A stretch of DNA of 64,000 nucleotides from Turbatrix aceti (lineage: Eukaryota; Nematoda; Chromadorea; Rhabditida; Panagrolaimidae), in the NCBI GenBank assembly GCA_963969345.1, contig OZ017766.1:2356001-2420000 (forward strand), given 5' to 3'. The position numbers and the translations under genes are program-made. Below are positions 9,266 through 20,792 of the stretch, one piece after another. The notes under the pieces were generated by a model, which was not told where the DNA came from, did no database searches, and saw only the letters and a program-made list of their open reading frames with translations. Every line of letters starts with the position of its first letter. Position 1 is the first letter of the stretch.

Positions 9266-11862
9266 TTACGCGTGTTGGGGATCAGGAGGATGCGTGAAGC
9301 CGTTGTGCTCGGCCTCGGCATCGAAGAGAATTTCCTCTAGAAGCTTCACCTTTTGCGCGAAAACAACCTGCCGGTTGTCAAAGTCGGTGTTGAGCGCCTC
9401 CTGGAAGTCGTGGGCGAGGGTGATCATCATGCGAAGAGCCTCGCGGCGGAGTTCGTAGATCTTGCGGTCAAACTCGAAGAACGGGGGCATGGTGACATGC
9501 TTGAGGGGGCGCAGCGTGAATCGCTGCGCGGAGTCGTCTTTAAACAGAACGGGATTGAAACCTACTCTTCCTCCTCTTCCCCAGCCTCCAAAACTTCCCC
9601 GGGCACTGTTGCCACCTTCCTTGCCGCCGTTGCCACCTTCGCTGCCACCACCGTGCACGGAGTCGTCTTTGAACGGGGCGGGATTCCATCCTGCTCTTCC
9701 TCCTCGTCCCCAGCCTCCAAAACTTCCCCGGGCACTGTTACCACCATTGCCGCTTTCCTTGCCACCGTGGCCACCCTCGCCGCCACCGCCGTTGCTACCT
9801 TCGCCGCCGGTCGGAGGAGGGAAGGTCGAAGGTGACGGTTGGAACGTGTACGGCGTGATGACTTGGCCGGGTGTCGTCCAGGGATAAGGCCATCTGGGTG
9901 GCTGTGTGAGCCCGGGGGTCGTGACAGGAGCCCAAGTGGTCGTGACAGGCTCCTGAGTGGTCATCGTCGTCGTCGTTACTGGAGTGGTCGTAGTGGTCAC
10001 AGGAGTGGTCGTAGTGGTCACTGGAGTCGTCGTAGTGGTCGCTGTCGTGGTCGTGCACGGTACCGTCGTGGTTGTCGGGGTTGTCTCCGTCGACGTCTGC
10101 GTCGAGCAGTTGGTAGTGGTTTCTGTTGTCGTCGGGTTACTGGTAGTAGTTGTCGTTGTTGTCGGGCTACTGGTAGTAGTTGTCGTTGTTGTCGGCACGG
10201 TGGTAGTTGTTGTCGTTGTCGTTGTCGTCGTGGTGGTTGCCGTAGGTGTTCCCACTAAAAAAAGCCGTTTGAAATCAAAAGTCTTTGTTCGACGAAACCG
10301 ACCTGCAGCGTAATTAATGGTGAACGAGCTTTTGGACGTGATACCACGGTGCAGAATGAGCACCTCGTAGCTGGCACTCGTGACCTGCGAGTTAACGATG
10401 CCCTCGCAGACGCGGGCGCCCGTGCCACCCCACTCATTGCCGTACTTGAGCTCGACAAAGTCGCTCTGGCAGGGCGTGTAGTAGGAGAAGAAGGTGGCCG
10501 CGGTGATCGTCAGCTGGAGCTGCTGGCCGGGCTGCGCGACGATTAAGAAGTTGCAGGCGCTGGTGCCAGTGTAGGTCAGCGTCTGGTTGGACGACGTCGC
10601 GGATAACAGCACCTGGCCGCAGTCCGACGGACTATCCGCCACGTTCTCGCAGTACGTGCCGGAGAAGCCGTCGGGGCAGCGACACGCCTGGCAGTTCTTG
10701 GGATCGGTGTAGCCAGAGTGCTCGCAGTCCAGATTCGCCGAGCAGGTGCCTGGAAGGCGAAAGTCAAAATCAGGTGGTCAGAGCTGCACTTACTGTTGCA
10801 GTAGGCAAAGTTGATGCGCTTGACGTCGTTGAAAGCGAGGCGGTAGCGCTGGCCGATGGTGTCATAGAAGGTGGTGTCCTTGGTCAGGATGGTGGGGTCG
10901 CTGCGGCTGATGGCGAAGCTCTGAAAAGCACCCTCCGCTGATCCCTGTGGACAGACGTCAAACCCACGTAGGGGTCGTAGTGCATGACGGAGCCAAAGTC
11001 GTACTGGATGCCGTAGGTGACCATGGAATCGGGGCTCTGCTTTGCGAACTGGGAGGCCATGCCGGAAGTGATGGCGCTCGACTCGATAACGACGTAGCCG
11101 TCGCGGTCGAAGCGGGCCTGCTCGTGGTACAGGCCGAGCGAGTGGCCGATCTCGTGTGCCACGATCGCCGGGTAGTCGCAGCCCAAGCCGATGGAGATGG
11201 ACTGCTGGCCGCCAATCATGCCGATGTACGAGTAGCAGCCGCTGCCGTAGATGAAGTTGACCGAATTGCTCGAGCTCGCCGTGTTCTCCCAGGTGATGCA
11301 GGTGCCGTCCTGCCACAGATTGATGGCAGCCAGGATGGCCGTCTGGTTGACGCCCGACGAGAACGTGTATGGAATGGGAAACGTTTTCCAGCGCAAAGCG
11401 GTGTTCGAAATCAGCGAGCGACCCTTCCTCGTCGTCGGCTGATCCAAATGGTGCTTCTGCGCAAGTCGCTGCCGCGCGTACTGGATCGTGTTGTTGAGCT
11501 GGTTGGTCGTGAGAATGATGTCGCCCTCGAAGAGGTACGGCGTCATCGGTATCGCGCCGTTCGAGCGCGGTCGAGGCCGGCTCATCATCTTGAGACTCGT
11601 GTTCGCGAAGTCGACCTCGGCCTGCTTCGGGTCGAGGTCCAATATCTCCGCCTGGATGCGGTTCAGCTCGTTCATCCGGCCCAGGTAGTCATCCAACTGA
11701 TCCGACGTGAATTGAGACTTGCCGATGAGGTTATCATGAATTGGGGACTGCAAGGCGACAAAGGCATACATAAAAAAACACCGGTCCCAAAAAACTTACG
11801 GCAAAGGCGCAGCGAAGGCCTGCGATGAGAAAAACAGCTACGGCGACCCCGTACGAAGCCAT
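9266..11862 (-). CDS. Secreted astacin-family zinc metalloprotease with EGF, CUB and mucin/Gly-rich tail
   Basis: Exons are 11800-11862, 10968-11747, 10794-10920, 10303-10749 and 9266-10254, giving 801 aa. The first exon is a clean signal peptide (MASYGVAVAVFLIAGLRCAFA). The propeptide carries the astacin aspartate switch (FEGDI, ~94-98), and a basic RKGR site (~128-131) may be cleaved on activation. The protease core has HEIGHSLGLYHE (219-230; zinc ligands and catalytic Glu) and the Met-turn SVMHY (~274-278). An EGF-like module (CRCPDGFSGTYCE) and a CUB domain follow, then ~90 residues of Thr runs and a Gly-rich tail with a duplicated unit. The layout is like nematode NAS or tolloid-like matrix enzymes. 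The 48-nt last intron is in frame; it might be retained. Confidence 0.9.
9531..9780 (-). repeat. Tandem duplication in the astacin C-terminal coding exon
   Basis: Two units of about 125-130 bp (starting near 9531 and 9660) encode the repeated peptide NSARGSFGGWGRGGR followed by FKDDS. The copies differ at several bases and in length of the Gly/Asn linker. Confidence 0.75.
9965..10245 (-). repeat. Threonine-codon (ACN) microsatellite-like tract
   Basis: Long runs of ACC/ACG/ACA/ACT codons broken by PVTTTT units encode a probable O-glycosylated mucin linker between the CUB domain and the Gly-rich tail. Mixed codons argue for selection on the peptide rather than a fresh DNA microsatellite. Confidence 0.7.
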
Positions 11863-12141
11863 TTCAACAGGTCGACTGACTGATTCGCGCCGAGGAAATC
11901 TCTTTTATCGACGCCTTCGAAGGCGACCTTGGAATAGAAATTACTGGGCTAACAAAGATCGGGAGCAAGCAAATCCATTTATTCATCTCTAGTCCAGGGA
12001 TATCATACAAACAACATCAATCATCCGCCGCCCTGACCCAGACGGCACCCGTCCCCGGCGGCCTTGGGGAATGTCACATCGTCCAGCACAACCAAAAAGG
12101 ATCACACCCCACCTAACCCGTCGAAGTGCTGCGCAGCCGCG

Positions 12142-13664
12142 TCAGTCTTCCCTGTGGTGTGTGTAGATATGGATTTTGCGTCGATCGGTCGGCAGTTCCA
12201 TGGCCGTCACCTGCAGCGGCCAGCCACCCCCGACGACTCCGGCCTGCACGGTCGCGCCGGTGACGACGGCGAGCTCCGGATCGATGCCAAAGTTGGGGGC
12301 CTTGCCGAAGTAGGTGCCGACGATCTGTCTGACCCGAGGGACGCGCGTGGAGCCGCCAACCAAGACGATTTCGTCGATGTCGTTCGTCGTGAGTTCGGCG
12401 TCGGCCAGAGCCGCCTCGATGGGCTCTATGATCGAGTCGAACAGGTCGGCGTTCAGCGCTTCGAACTCCTTGCGCGTCAACTGAAAAGCACAAAAATCGT
12501 GTCGATGCACAGAAAAAGTTAAAAAGCACCCACCTCGTAGGTAACGTCTCCGACGCCGTCCAAATTGAGAGAGATGACCGCTCTGTGGTCAGTGGTCAGC
12601 TTGACTTTGGCGACTTCGATGGCCATGCGGATCTGCTGGATGTTGTCCTTGTCGGAGACGACGGCGCCGTACTTGTCCAAGATCCAGGCAAGCAGGTGCT
12701 TCTGAACGCGCTCGTTGAAGTCCTGGCCTCCGAGGCGGTTGTTGCCAGCCATGGCCTGAGTCACGAAGACCCCGCCCTGCAGCCAGAGCAAGCTGACGTC
12801 CAGCGTGCCGCCCCCGAGGTCGACTACCAGGATGTACTCGACGCCCTTCTTCTTGTGCAGCCCGTAGGAGAGTGCCGCCGCGGTGGGCTCGCTGATGATG
12901 CGCCGCACCTCCATGCCAGCCAGCTCGGCGGCACGACCCGTGTAATTCCGCTGCAGGTCGCCGAACTCGGCCGGCACCGTCAGCACGAGTTGCGGGATCG
13001 CGTTGCCGCACTTGCGCTCGGCCGCCGCCCTCAGGTAGGCTATCACGTACGAACCAACTTGCTCGGGCGTCACTCGACGCACGCCGGAGTCTAGCTTCAC
13101 CTCAAAGTACGCCCGCCCGGTCTCGTCGAGCTTGATCGTGAAGGGGTATCTTTTTAGATCCGCCTGAAAAGTACAGAGTTATAAAAACACAAAAAAAGTA
13201 AATTAACCTGAAACTGAGGATCATGGATTGAGAACGTCTTGCCGATGAACCGCTTCGCATCGTAGATAGTGTTCCTCGGGTTGTGCTCCTGCTGCTCGAC
13301 GGCCTTCGTGCCCACCAGAACCGTACCATTCGGCCTAGGTCAAAAAACATCGTAAAAACCCCAGCAAATACACATTTTTATAAACCCACAGAAAGGCCAC
13401 GACCGAAGGCACGCTGCGCTTGCCGAGATCGTCGGCTACGATATCTGTATCGCCGGTGACGGCCTGGTACAGCCCGATGCTGGAGAACGTCGTGCCCAAG
13501 TCGAGGCCGGCTATCTTGGGTTTGGGAGGCGGCAGTCCATACCACTGCACAAAGTATCCGGCGAGCAGAGCCGCCACAAAAGCCCCTCCTGAAAAAGGAC
13601 GTCAAAAGCTCCACATAGTCCTCGAAGACGTGTGCTTACCTAGGAGAGGAAAGGAAGCCGTCAT
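12142..13664 (-). CDS. HSPA13: HSPA13 (STCH), microsomal Hsp70-like ATPase
   Basis: HSPA13 is an ER-associated Hsp70 relative that has only the nucleotide-binding domain. Exons are 13640-13664, 13390-13588, 13208-13334, 12534-13163 and 12142-12480, giving 439 aa. An N-terminal hydrophobic anchor (GGAFVAALLAGYFVQW) is followed by IAGLDLGTTFSS (phosphate 1), RNTIYDAKRFIGK, VVDLGGGTLDVSLL (phosphate 2), GNNRLGGQDFN and IVLVGGSTRVPRVRQ (adenosine). The protein ends soon after GGGWPLQVTAMELP, as in STCH, so the missing substrate-binding domain is normal for the family rather than a truncation. The start was chosen because the 25-nt first exon joins in phase and supplies the anchor's first residues. 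Confidence 0.93.
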
Positions 13665-14203
13665 CGAAGTCCCAACCTCGCCAGTGTAGTGTGCCTGAAA
13701 AGTGTGATTGTCCAAGTATGCCTGGCAGATAACAGAAACCGAAACAAAGGATGTCGTATGCCCGTAAACAGCGTCAACGAGCAATTATCCGTAATGCGAC
13801 GTGTATCTCGCCAGCCGCAACGTGCGTGTCCTTATCACGCCGCGGACGCGCTCTGGAGAGAGAGAGAGCAGACAACCAAAGTACTTTTCCAATCCATAGC
13901 TCGTTGACCGCGTCATTTTTTGTTGCTATCGATTTATCATCTTACCTGCTTGCGTTCTATGTACCTGTCTTTTTTGTCAAATATATAAGTAACCAGTCGG
14001 TGAGAGTTGTCTTGTTCTCTGTTTCTTGCGACTCTTTTGACTTCGGTATGGTCTTGAGACGAAAGGACTTGGGCCTTTTTGTTTTCAAAGGTTTTGTCGA
14101 ATTTTTTGTTTTCGTAGATTTTTTTTTATCAAAAGGCGCCCTTTTTCAGTCACGTGACCGTGCGCGTGAGCATGATGATCAATTTATCGCTTTTAGGCAG
14201 GAC
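13665..14203. other. Intergenic region between HSPA13 and METTL1 (divergent)
   Basis: This is a shared 5' region. AAATATATAAGT at about 13979-13990 is TATA-like. A pyrimidine t-rich run with AG sits just before the METTL1 start (TTTTAGGCAG, 14191-14200), a possible 5'UTR or trans-splice acceptor. No coding exon is evident. Confidence 0.4.
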
Positions 14204-15310
14204 ATGGGTGACGCTGATGAGTCGAATGTGACTGCTGTCAGTTCCGAGACAGAGCGAGCTGCGCCTGTGGACGAAGATCACATTTCTGCTCAAAATGCTA
14301 CCGGCGACGAAAACAACCATACCGATTCAGAAGCAGAAGAGGCCGATGTCGAAGGCCTACCACCGATGCCCCGGAAGAAGTTCTACAGGCAACGGGCCCA
14401 CGTAAATCCGCATTCTTTCCACAAGCTGGACTATCCAGCGACTCCCGATGAGTAGGTCTTTGTTTGGTTCATTTTTTGTCGCTGATCTTTCGATTGTTTT
14501 GCGTGTTGCGCACCATTTGATATTTAGTTACTAAAGTTAAAAAACTATTTTTGTTTTCATCGTAGCATTTGTTTTGTGTATTTTTTATGTTCAAAAAAAG
14601 ACGTAATTATGAAAATTAATTTTTTGTGCTTTTTCAGCCTTGATTTGACCAAGTATTATGGTGAGTTCGGAAAAGGCAAGGTCATCGAATTCGTGGACAT
14701 CGGCTGCGGGTATGGAGGCCTGATGATGCAGCTTTCGGCGTTGTTTCCCGACAAGTTGATGCTGGGCATGGAGATCCGCAACAAAGTGAGTCAATTTGTC
14801 GTCGACAAAATCATCGCTCTCCGGGCTCGTCATCCGGGAGAGTACCAGAATATCTGGTGCCAGCGGTCGAATGCTATGAAGTACCTGCGTAACTTCTTCC
14901 GTCCCCACCAGCTGTCTAAGATGTTTTTCCTCTACCCCGATCCGCACTTCAAGAAATCCAAACACAAGTGGCGCATCATTTCGCCCGAATTGCTGGAGGA
15001 GTACGCGTACTGTCTGCGTGTGGGCGGTCTCATCTACACGATCACCGACGTCAAAGATCTCCATGATTGGATGGTCAAGCACCTCAGTGCCCATCGGCTG
15101 TTCGAGCGGCTCACGGACGAGGAGCTGTCCGCCGATCCCGTCGTGCCGCTGCTCAACGAGTCCTCGGAGGAGGGCAAGAAGGTGGCGCGCAACGGGGGCC
15201 AGATGTATCCGGCGGTGTTCCGGCGCATCGAAGGCGTCAGTGAGCCGAACGATTGCCCCGTTCCCGAGAAGTTCATGCGCCGCCACGCGCCCGCTGAAGG
15301 GGCCTCCTGA
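14204..15310 (+). CDS. METTL1: tRNA (guanine-N7-)-methyltransferase catalytic subunit
   Basis: METTL1/Trm8 methylates G46 of tRNA variable loops together with WDR4. Exons are 14204-14451 and 14638-15310, giving 306 aa. An acidic N-terminal ~55 residues precedes the conserved core: [35 protein letters not shown] (SAM motif I), [36 protein letters not shown] (the TrmB-family signature) and [18 protein letters not shown]. It ends like vertebrate METTL1 ([13 protein letters not shown]). The first intron is 186 nt. The start is the ATG just after an acceptor-like AG, which leaves open 5'UTR splicing. Confidence 0.95.
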
Positions 15311-15479
15311 TTGCTGTTGGCCTTTTTATTTTACATTATTTTATGATTGTTGATTTTAAAAAACGTGTTTTTCGATTTACGTGCAGATTTACATGCCATA
15401 TCGGTTTTCTACCGACTGAATACCTTGACTTGTTTTGCCTCGAATTTTCTCTAACTGTTCAAGTCTGTAGGCGTCTTCA

Positions 15480-16568
15480 ATGACCGCTGGCGAAGATGAT
15501 TACGAGTCACTGCCGCCCGAGACGCACCTTGCCGGACTCATGACGGCGGGTGCCTTCGCCGGCATGGCGGAGCACTGCATCATGTTTCCCTTCGACAGCG
15601 TCAAGACCAGGCTGCAGAGCCTGTGTCCCTGCCCGGAGTCGACGTGCAAGACTCCCATGCACGGCATCGCGTCCATCATCCGCCGGGAGGGCTGGCTGCG
15701 GCCGCTCAGGGGCGTCAACGCTGTCGTCGCTGGCAGCATGCCGGCACATGCCCTGTACTTCAGCGTCTACGAGACCATGAAGGTTTGTTTAACTTTCAGT
15801 TTTTTGCCCCAGCAGGAGTTTTTATGATTTCAGAAGGCGCTTACGGGAAACACGTTCGGTCACAGCAACATGCTGGCTTACGGCGTCTCAGGTATCTTTG
15901 CGACCATGGTTCACGACATGGTCATGAATCCGGCCGAAGTCGTGAAGCAGAGAATGCAGATGCACTACAGTCCGTACGGCGGCAGTCTGGAGTGCGTCAG
16001 GTGCATCTACAAGGCCGAGGGCATTGCTGCGTTCTACCGGTCGTACGCGACCCAGATGGCGATGAACGTGCCCTTCCAAGCGGTACACTTTATGGGTTAC
16101 GAGTTCTGGCAGCACGTGCTCAACCCTGAGCACCGGTATGATCCTAAATCGCATCTCTTGGCCGGTGGCATGGCGGGTGGACTGGCGGCGGCGATAACGA
16201 CTCCTCTGGACTGCATCAAAACCGTCCTCAACACGCAACAAACGCCCGAGCTGCACTGCAATAGCGTTATTCTGAGAGCCTCCCCCGTTGGTTACAGAGG
16301 TAAGCAGTTGTTTGTATGTGGTGATTAGAGACCATTTTAGGAGCGTGTCTGTCTCGGGGTGTACTTTGATCGGGTTGACGCTCCTTCGAGTTTTTGACGC
16401 TGAATTCTTTTTGCAGGATTCGCCGATGCCGTGACGACGATCTATCACGTTCGGGGCCTGGCAGGCTTCACTCACGGTCTGCATGCCCGTGTACTGTATC
16501 AAATTCCGGCGACAGCTCTCAGTTGGTCCGTCTATGAGCTCTTCAAATTCATCCTCATCTCAGATTGA
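15480..16568 (+). CDS. Mitoferrin, mitochondrial iron carrier (SLC25 family)
   Basis: Mitoferrin (SLC25A37/A28 type) carries ferrous iron across the inner mitochondrial membrane for haem and Fe-S synthesis. Exons are 15480-15782, 15834-16299 and 16417-16568, giving 306 aa, the usual carrier length. Three SLC25 repeats each hold a PX(D/E)XX(K/R) motif: [17 protein letters not shown] and [10 protein letters not shown]. The second-repeat stretch [17 protein letters not shown] is diagnostic of mitoferrins. A CTGTAG acceptor-like site lies ~10 bases before the ATG, and the METTL1 stop is only 169 bp upstream on the same strand, so the two could share a transcript if this animal trans-splices. The next gene downstream is a CISD iron-sulfur protein. 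Confidence 0.92.
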
Positions 16569-17383
16569 CTTCCTTGGTGTCCGGTCCTCCCCCAGCGACG
16601 ACGATAACTACCACTGACCATTTTGTTTTTCCCTGTTGTCACTTATTCTGCGTTCCAACGCCGTCGCCTGAACTACCTGTCCTGCCTCCCCGTTCAAGGC
16701 CGTCGCGCGCGGCGTTGTGAGCACGCGCGTTGCCAGCGTGGAGGAGCCCGTGAATATTAGTTGTTTTGAATCAGAGTATATCTAGCGTGATAAATTCATA
16801 ACTTACGCCGTCTCCGCAGTTTCAGCAGCCGTCGAATCGGCCTCGACTATCTTTTTTGTTTTTTGCACCAGATCGGCCCCTGAGAGAGCGCCACGTGAGT
16901 GCAGGCGACGCGAGCGCGAACACAACATGCGAACGACTTCTGCGGTGGTTGTTTTTGTCGCCGTGCTGGTGGTGCTTTTCGGTCGGTGATTACGTATTTC
17001 TGGTACCCTGGACACGGGTCTTGCGGTGATAACGTTTTTGGGGTCTGCGCGTAAAAAAACACTGCTTCTGCTTTCAAGTTTTGTTTTGTAATCGATCATG
17101 AATTAATAGGGGCTAGTTTTGGCGTTGGAAATTTTTCGGGGGCGGTTTCAGCTGAATTGGAACGCGCGAGAAGGCTGTTTTGTGTTTTGAGACCGATCGA
17201 TTGATTTGTCGGCCGCCCGCAGCACGTAATTGAGATTGCATGGGTTTCACGAGCTTTTTCCTGCATGCCCAGCGTACCGGGGCTGCGCCCTGGACCAGAG
17301 ACGACTTGGACACGTCCGCCTTTTTAGCAGGTAACTCGTCGACGTCCGGCATCCTCGACGAAGTCGTTAGTCAAGCAGAAACC
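16569..17383. other. Gene-free spacer upstream of the CISD gene
   Basis: I see no supported gene. Minus-strand open frames near 16.8-17.1 and 17.1-17.35 kb are compositionally unlike their neighbours and lack paired splice signals. An in-frame upstream ATG of the CISD gene lies at 17240. Confidence 0.4.
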
Positions 17384-17760
17384 ATGGTCTGTCCTAACTC
17401 AGGTGCCCCGTGCCACTCCAAGCTGATCCTCGCCGCGGCCGGTCTCGTCGCGGGCGGCGTCGCCATCGGCTACCTGATCGGGTCCCAACTCGCCATTCGA
17501 CGCGCCCGCTGCAACACGCAGTACCAGCTCAGCACCGACAAGGTAAGTGCTGCAGTTTGGGAGTTACCTTCCTTGCACACGAACGTGTCGTCTTTCAGGT
17601 GGTGGACACCGTGGACATCGAGGACGTTGGCGACAAGAAGGTCTTCTGCCGCTGCTGGAAGAGCAAGGCCTTCCCCCTCTGCGACGGCTCGCACAACGCC
17701 CACAACAAGTCGACCGGCGACAACGTCGGCCCCCTCATCGTCAAGGGCAAGGCGGCCTGA
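17384..17760 (+). CDS. CDGSH iron-sulfur domain protein (mitoNEET/NAF-1 type)
   Basis: CISD1/2 proteins are membrane-anchored 2Fe-2S homodimers of the outer mitochondrial or ER membrane, involved in iron and redox handling. Exons are 17384-17542 and 17599-17760, giving 106 aa, about CISD1 size. One N-terminal anchor ([20 protein letters not shown]) is followed by the complete cluster motif [16 protein letters not shown], with its three Cys and one His, and the conserved [11 protein letters not shown]. The reading frame is open upstream to an ATG at 17240, which would add 48 non-conserved residues; I chose 17384 by family length. I cannot separate CISD1 from CISD2. Confidence 0.9.
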
Positions 17761-17974
17761 GCACTGCTGCTGCCGCCGGACGCGATCTGTAGTCATTCGA
17801 CCCTTCCTGTGACATGTACTGCTCTGCTGCGATAATTAATTGTTAAATAGGGGATAAATTGTACAGGAGCTTGCTCGAGCCGTGAAAGAGAACTCGTTTA
17901 TGATAACATGAGAGCGAACATCCACAGAATCGTAATCCCCAGTGAGAACGTTAAAAGTGAAAAACCCCGTCAGA

Positions 17975-18816
17975 TCAGTCCATGTCGGCGTCCTCGTCGA
18001 TCTTGGGGGCGAGGTAGTAGCGGACGAAGCCGGAGTCCTCGATTCCGAATTCGACGACGATGGGCACGTTGGCGGACATGCAGAGGCGCACGCGCTCCGC
18101 GAGGTTGGCGGCCTTGGCGAACTGGAGCATGTACTTGATGGAGAAGGAGGACGTCACCTTCTCGTTGACCTCGAACGTCACCGGCGGGTCCTCGTTCTCG
18201 GCGATGCCCTCGTTGGTGAAGGTGACCACGTTCGAGCCGGTCTCGCCCTTGCCCGAGAACACGACGCTGCCCTTGGTCGCGGCGATGGTGAGCGCGTCGC
18301 TGAACTGCGAGATGTCGCGGCACAACTTGGCGAACTCGGACGAGCTGAGCTCGACGGTGGCGGCATACTTCTGGTCAGGGATGCCGAGTTGCTCGTTGTC
18401 AAGATCCATCAGCTTGATCGTGATCTCCTGGAGAGCAAAATCCTCAAAGACGCTCCGCGCGGCCTCAAAAAACTCACTTGGCTCTTGACCTTGCGTTCAT
18501 CGTGGAAAGCAAACGTAATCGTGTCCTGGTCACTGTCGTCGTACTTCAGGGTGCAGACGTCGTCGTTGTTGGCGCATTTGAGGGCCTTGGAGACGTTGGC
18601 CAGGTTGAGGCCCAGACTGATGGTGCGGTCGCAGCGGTACGCCTCGAACATGTCGATGCCCATCTTGAGCGAGACGAGCGCCACGTGGGACGCGTCCATG
18701 GCCTGCAGCGTGATCGCGGTCTCCGAGCAGTCGAAGGGCGCATCCGTGATCAGGTCCTTGATCGAGTCAACGATCTTCTTCAGCACGTTGGCCTTGGCAA
18801 GCTGCGCTTCAAACAT
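17975..18816 (-). CDS. PCNA: Proliferating cell nuclear antigen (sliding clamp)
   Basis: PCNA forms the homotrimeric ring that tethers replicative polymerases and many repair factors. Exons are 18478-18816 and 17975-18427, giving 263 aa (human 261). It begins MFEAQLAKANVLKKIVDSIK and keeps the conserved DASHVALVSLKM, the centre loop, the interdomain-connector equivalent (LMDLDNEQLGIPDQKY) and the acidic C-terminus (LAPKIDEDADMD). An acceptor-like TTTTCAG lies 15 bases upstream of the ATG with no coding exon before it, consistent with a 5'UTR intron or spliced leader. A good E2F site lies ~130 bp upstream, as expected for an S-phase gene. Confidence 0.97.
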
Positions 18817-19437
18817 GACGTCACGGGGTCCGACTGAAAAGGCATGTCGATAAAACGGTCGAAAAAAGGCAATCGCGAGACAGCAACCGACTACGAAGAA
18901 ACAAACGCAGCAAACTGAGTACGCGCCGAAATTCATGGACGCGTTTTCCCGCGCATTTTTGGTCTGTCTTTCATAGGAGGAATACTTTACGGGCGAGGAG
19001 TGCGCTAAAGATGGGCTCCCGCGGTGCCAGGCAAAAAATAAGGTCGATTGGGAAGGAGGGAAGTGAACCAGGTTTTGCAAGCACACGCTGCCTTTGATCC
19101 GGTGCATCCAGAGTCCACCGATGAGTCACGTAAAGTTCAGTGACTTTTGAACTGAAGTACGAACGCACGCACGAACAATCAGCGGGTGATTAATTAAAAT
19201 TGAATAAAAAACAAAAAAGGCTACGTGACATATTTCGACAAATTATTGGGAATTGTTATAAAAAAATTAGGGTCCACCGGTGTCGTTGTACAAATACGGC
19301 AACCATGTGCAACACTCGTCAACAAGATTTTCAAAGCGGTTTTCAGTGTCGCGTTTTGCCAATTTTTTCGCGGTGTGACAATAAAATCGCTATATTGGTG
19401 GCAGTCTGTTGGTACACATTTCCATTCCACTTCAATC
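18817..19437. other. Divergent promoter region between PCNA and DRG2
   Basis: This is 621 bp with no coding exon seen. The PCNA-proximal half is GC-rich with an E2F-like site; the DRG2-proximal half is AT-rich. Confidence 0.45.
18944..18954. promoter_or_regulatory. E2F-like site upstream of PCNA
   Basis: TTTTCCCGCGC contains TTTCCCGC, which matches the E2F consensus TTTSSCGC. It lies ~130 bp upstream of the PCNA start codon. The function is inferred from the known E2F control of PCNA in animals. Confidence 0.5.
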
Positions 19438-20709
19438 ATGGGAATTTTGGAGAAAATAGCCGAGATCGAGCGGGAGATTGGCCGGACGCAGAAAAACAAG
19501 GCCACAGAGTATCATCTGGGTCTGCTGAAGGCGAAACTAGCCAAGTACCGGCAGCAGTTGCTCGAGCCTACGGGGAAATCCGGGCAAAAAGGCGAAGGCT
19601 TCGACGTCGTCAAAAGCGGCGATGCTCGGGTCGCTCTGGTGAGTCTACCTTTCTTTTTTTGTTTGTGAAATCCGCCTCTGCAGATTGGCTTTCCGTCGGT
19701 CGGAAAATCCACTTTTCTATCGTCTGTGACGAATACGGAGAGCGTGGCAGCGTCATACGAGTTCACGACGCTCACGTGCATCCCGGGCGTCATCAACCAC
19801 GAAGGCGCGAGGATCCAGCTGCTCGATCTGCCGGGAATCATCGAAGGCGCGTCTTCGGGCAAGGGCAGAGGCCGGCAGGTCATCGCTGTCGCTAAGACCG
19901 CTGACGTCATCCTCATGATGCTCGACGCGAAGAAGGGCGACACTCAGGTGAGTCTCGATTTTATTAAGCCTCGGATTTGTTTTTTTACTCTCTCTCCCAG
20001 CTTTTTTATCAGCCTGTTTATGTTTCAGCGCGTGCTTCTGGAGCGCGAGTTGGAGGCCGTCGGCATCAGGCTGAACAAAGAACGGCCCCGCATCTACCTG
20101 AAGAGGAAAGCGGTGGGCGGCGTCAAGGTGAACCACACAGTGCCGCTCCGAAACATCGACGAGAAGATGATCATGAACGTGCTCCACGAGTACAAGATCT
20201 TCAACGCCGAGGTCATCTTCCACGGCGACTACACGTGAGCCCCCCCCCTCACCTGAGATGCTTACCTGGGAGTTTTCAGAGTGGACGACTTCATCGACGT
20301 CATCCAGGGCGGCCGCGTGTACATGCGGTGCCTGTACGTGTACAACAAGATCGACCAGATGACCATCCACAAGGTGGACGAGCTGGCGCGCCAGGAGCAC
20401 TCGGTGGTCATCAGCTGCGAGCTGGGCCTCAACATCGACTACCTCATCGAGATGCTCTGGGAGTACCTCGCCCTCATCCGCGTCTACATGAAGAAGCCCG
20501 GCAACCAGCCCGACCTCGGCGACGACGAGGGCGTCATCCTGCACGGCGAGTCCACCGTCGAAAACCTCTGCCAGTCCATCCACCGCACGCTCGCGGCCCA
20601 GTTCAAGTACGCCATCGTGTGGGGCACGAGCACCAAGTTCTCCCCGCAGCGCGTCGGCATCACCCACGTCCTCCACCACGAAGACGTCGTCCAAATCGTC
20701 AAAAAATGA
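19438..20709 (+). CDS. DRG2: Developmentally regulated GTP-binding protein 2
   Basis: DRG2 is an Obg-type translation-associated GTPase that works with the RWDD1/DFRP2 partner. Exons are 19438-19638, 19684-19947, 20029-20234 and 20280-20709. The N-terminus [20 protein letters not shown] and [17 protein letters not shown] are the DRG2 rather than DRG1 form. G-motifs are GFPSVGKS (~69-76), DLPGIIEGA (G3) and YNKIDQ (G4). The C-terminal TGS domain ends in [19 protein letters not shown] and [10 protein letters not shown]. The predicted length (366 aa) is as expected. The last exon has lost a little GC uniformity but no domain is missing. Confidence 0.96.
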
Positions 20710-20792
20710 TTCTTTTTGTTGTTTTATGGTCCCGAGGCCGGTAAAGTTAAAATAATGGTTTGTGGAGAAAAATGAACATAACCCGACAGAAA

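Noticed and set aside
9957..10313. Plus-strand Val-rich frame antisense to the astacin
   Set aside because: It is only the complement of the threonine-codon tract; the minus-strand reading has the domains.
12142..13664. HSPA13 as a truncated Hsp70 pseudogene
   Set aside because: HSPA13/STCH naturally lacks the substrate-binding domain, and the C-terminus matches the family end.
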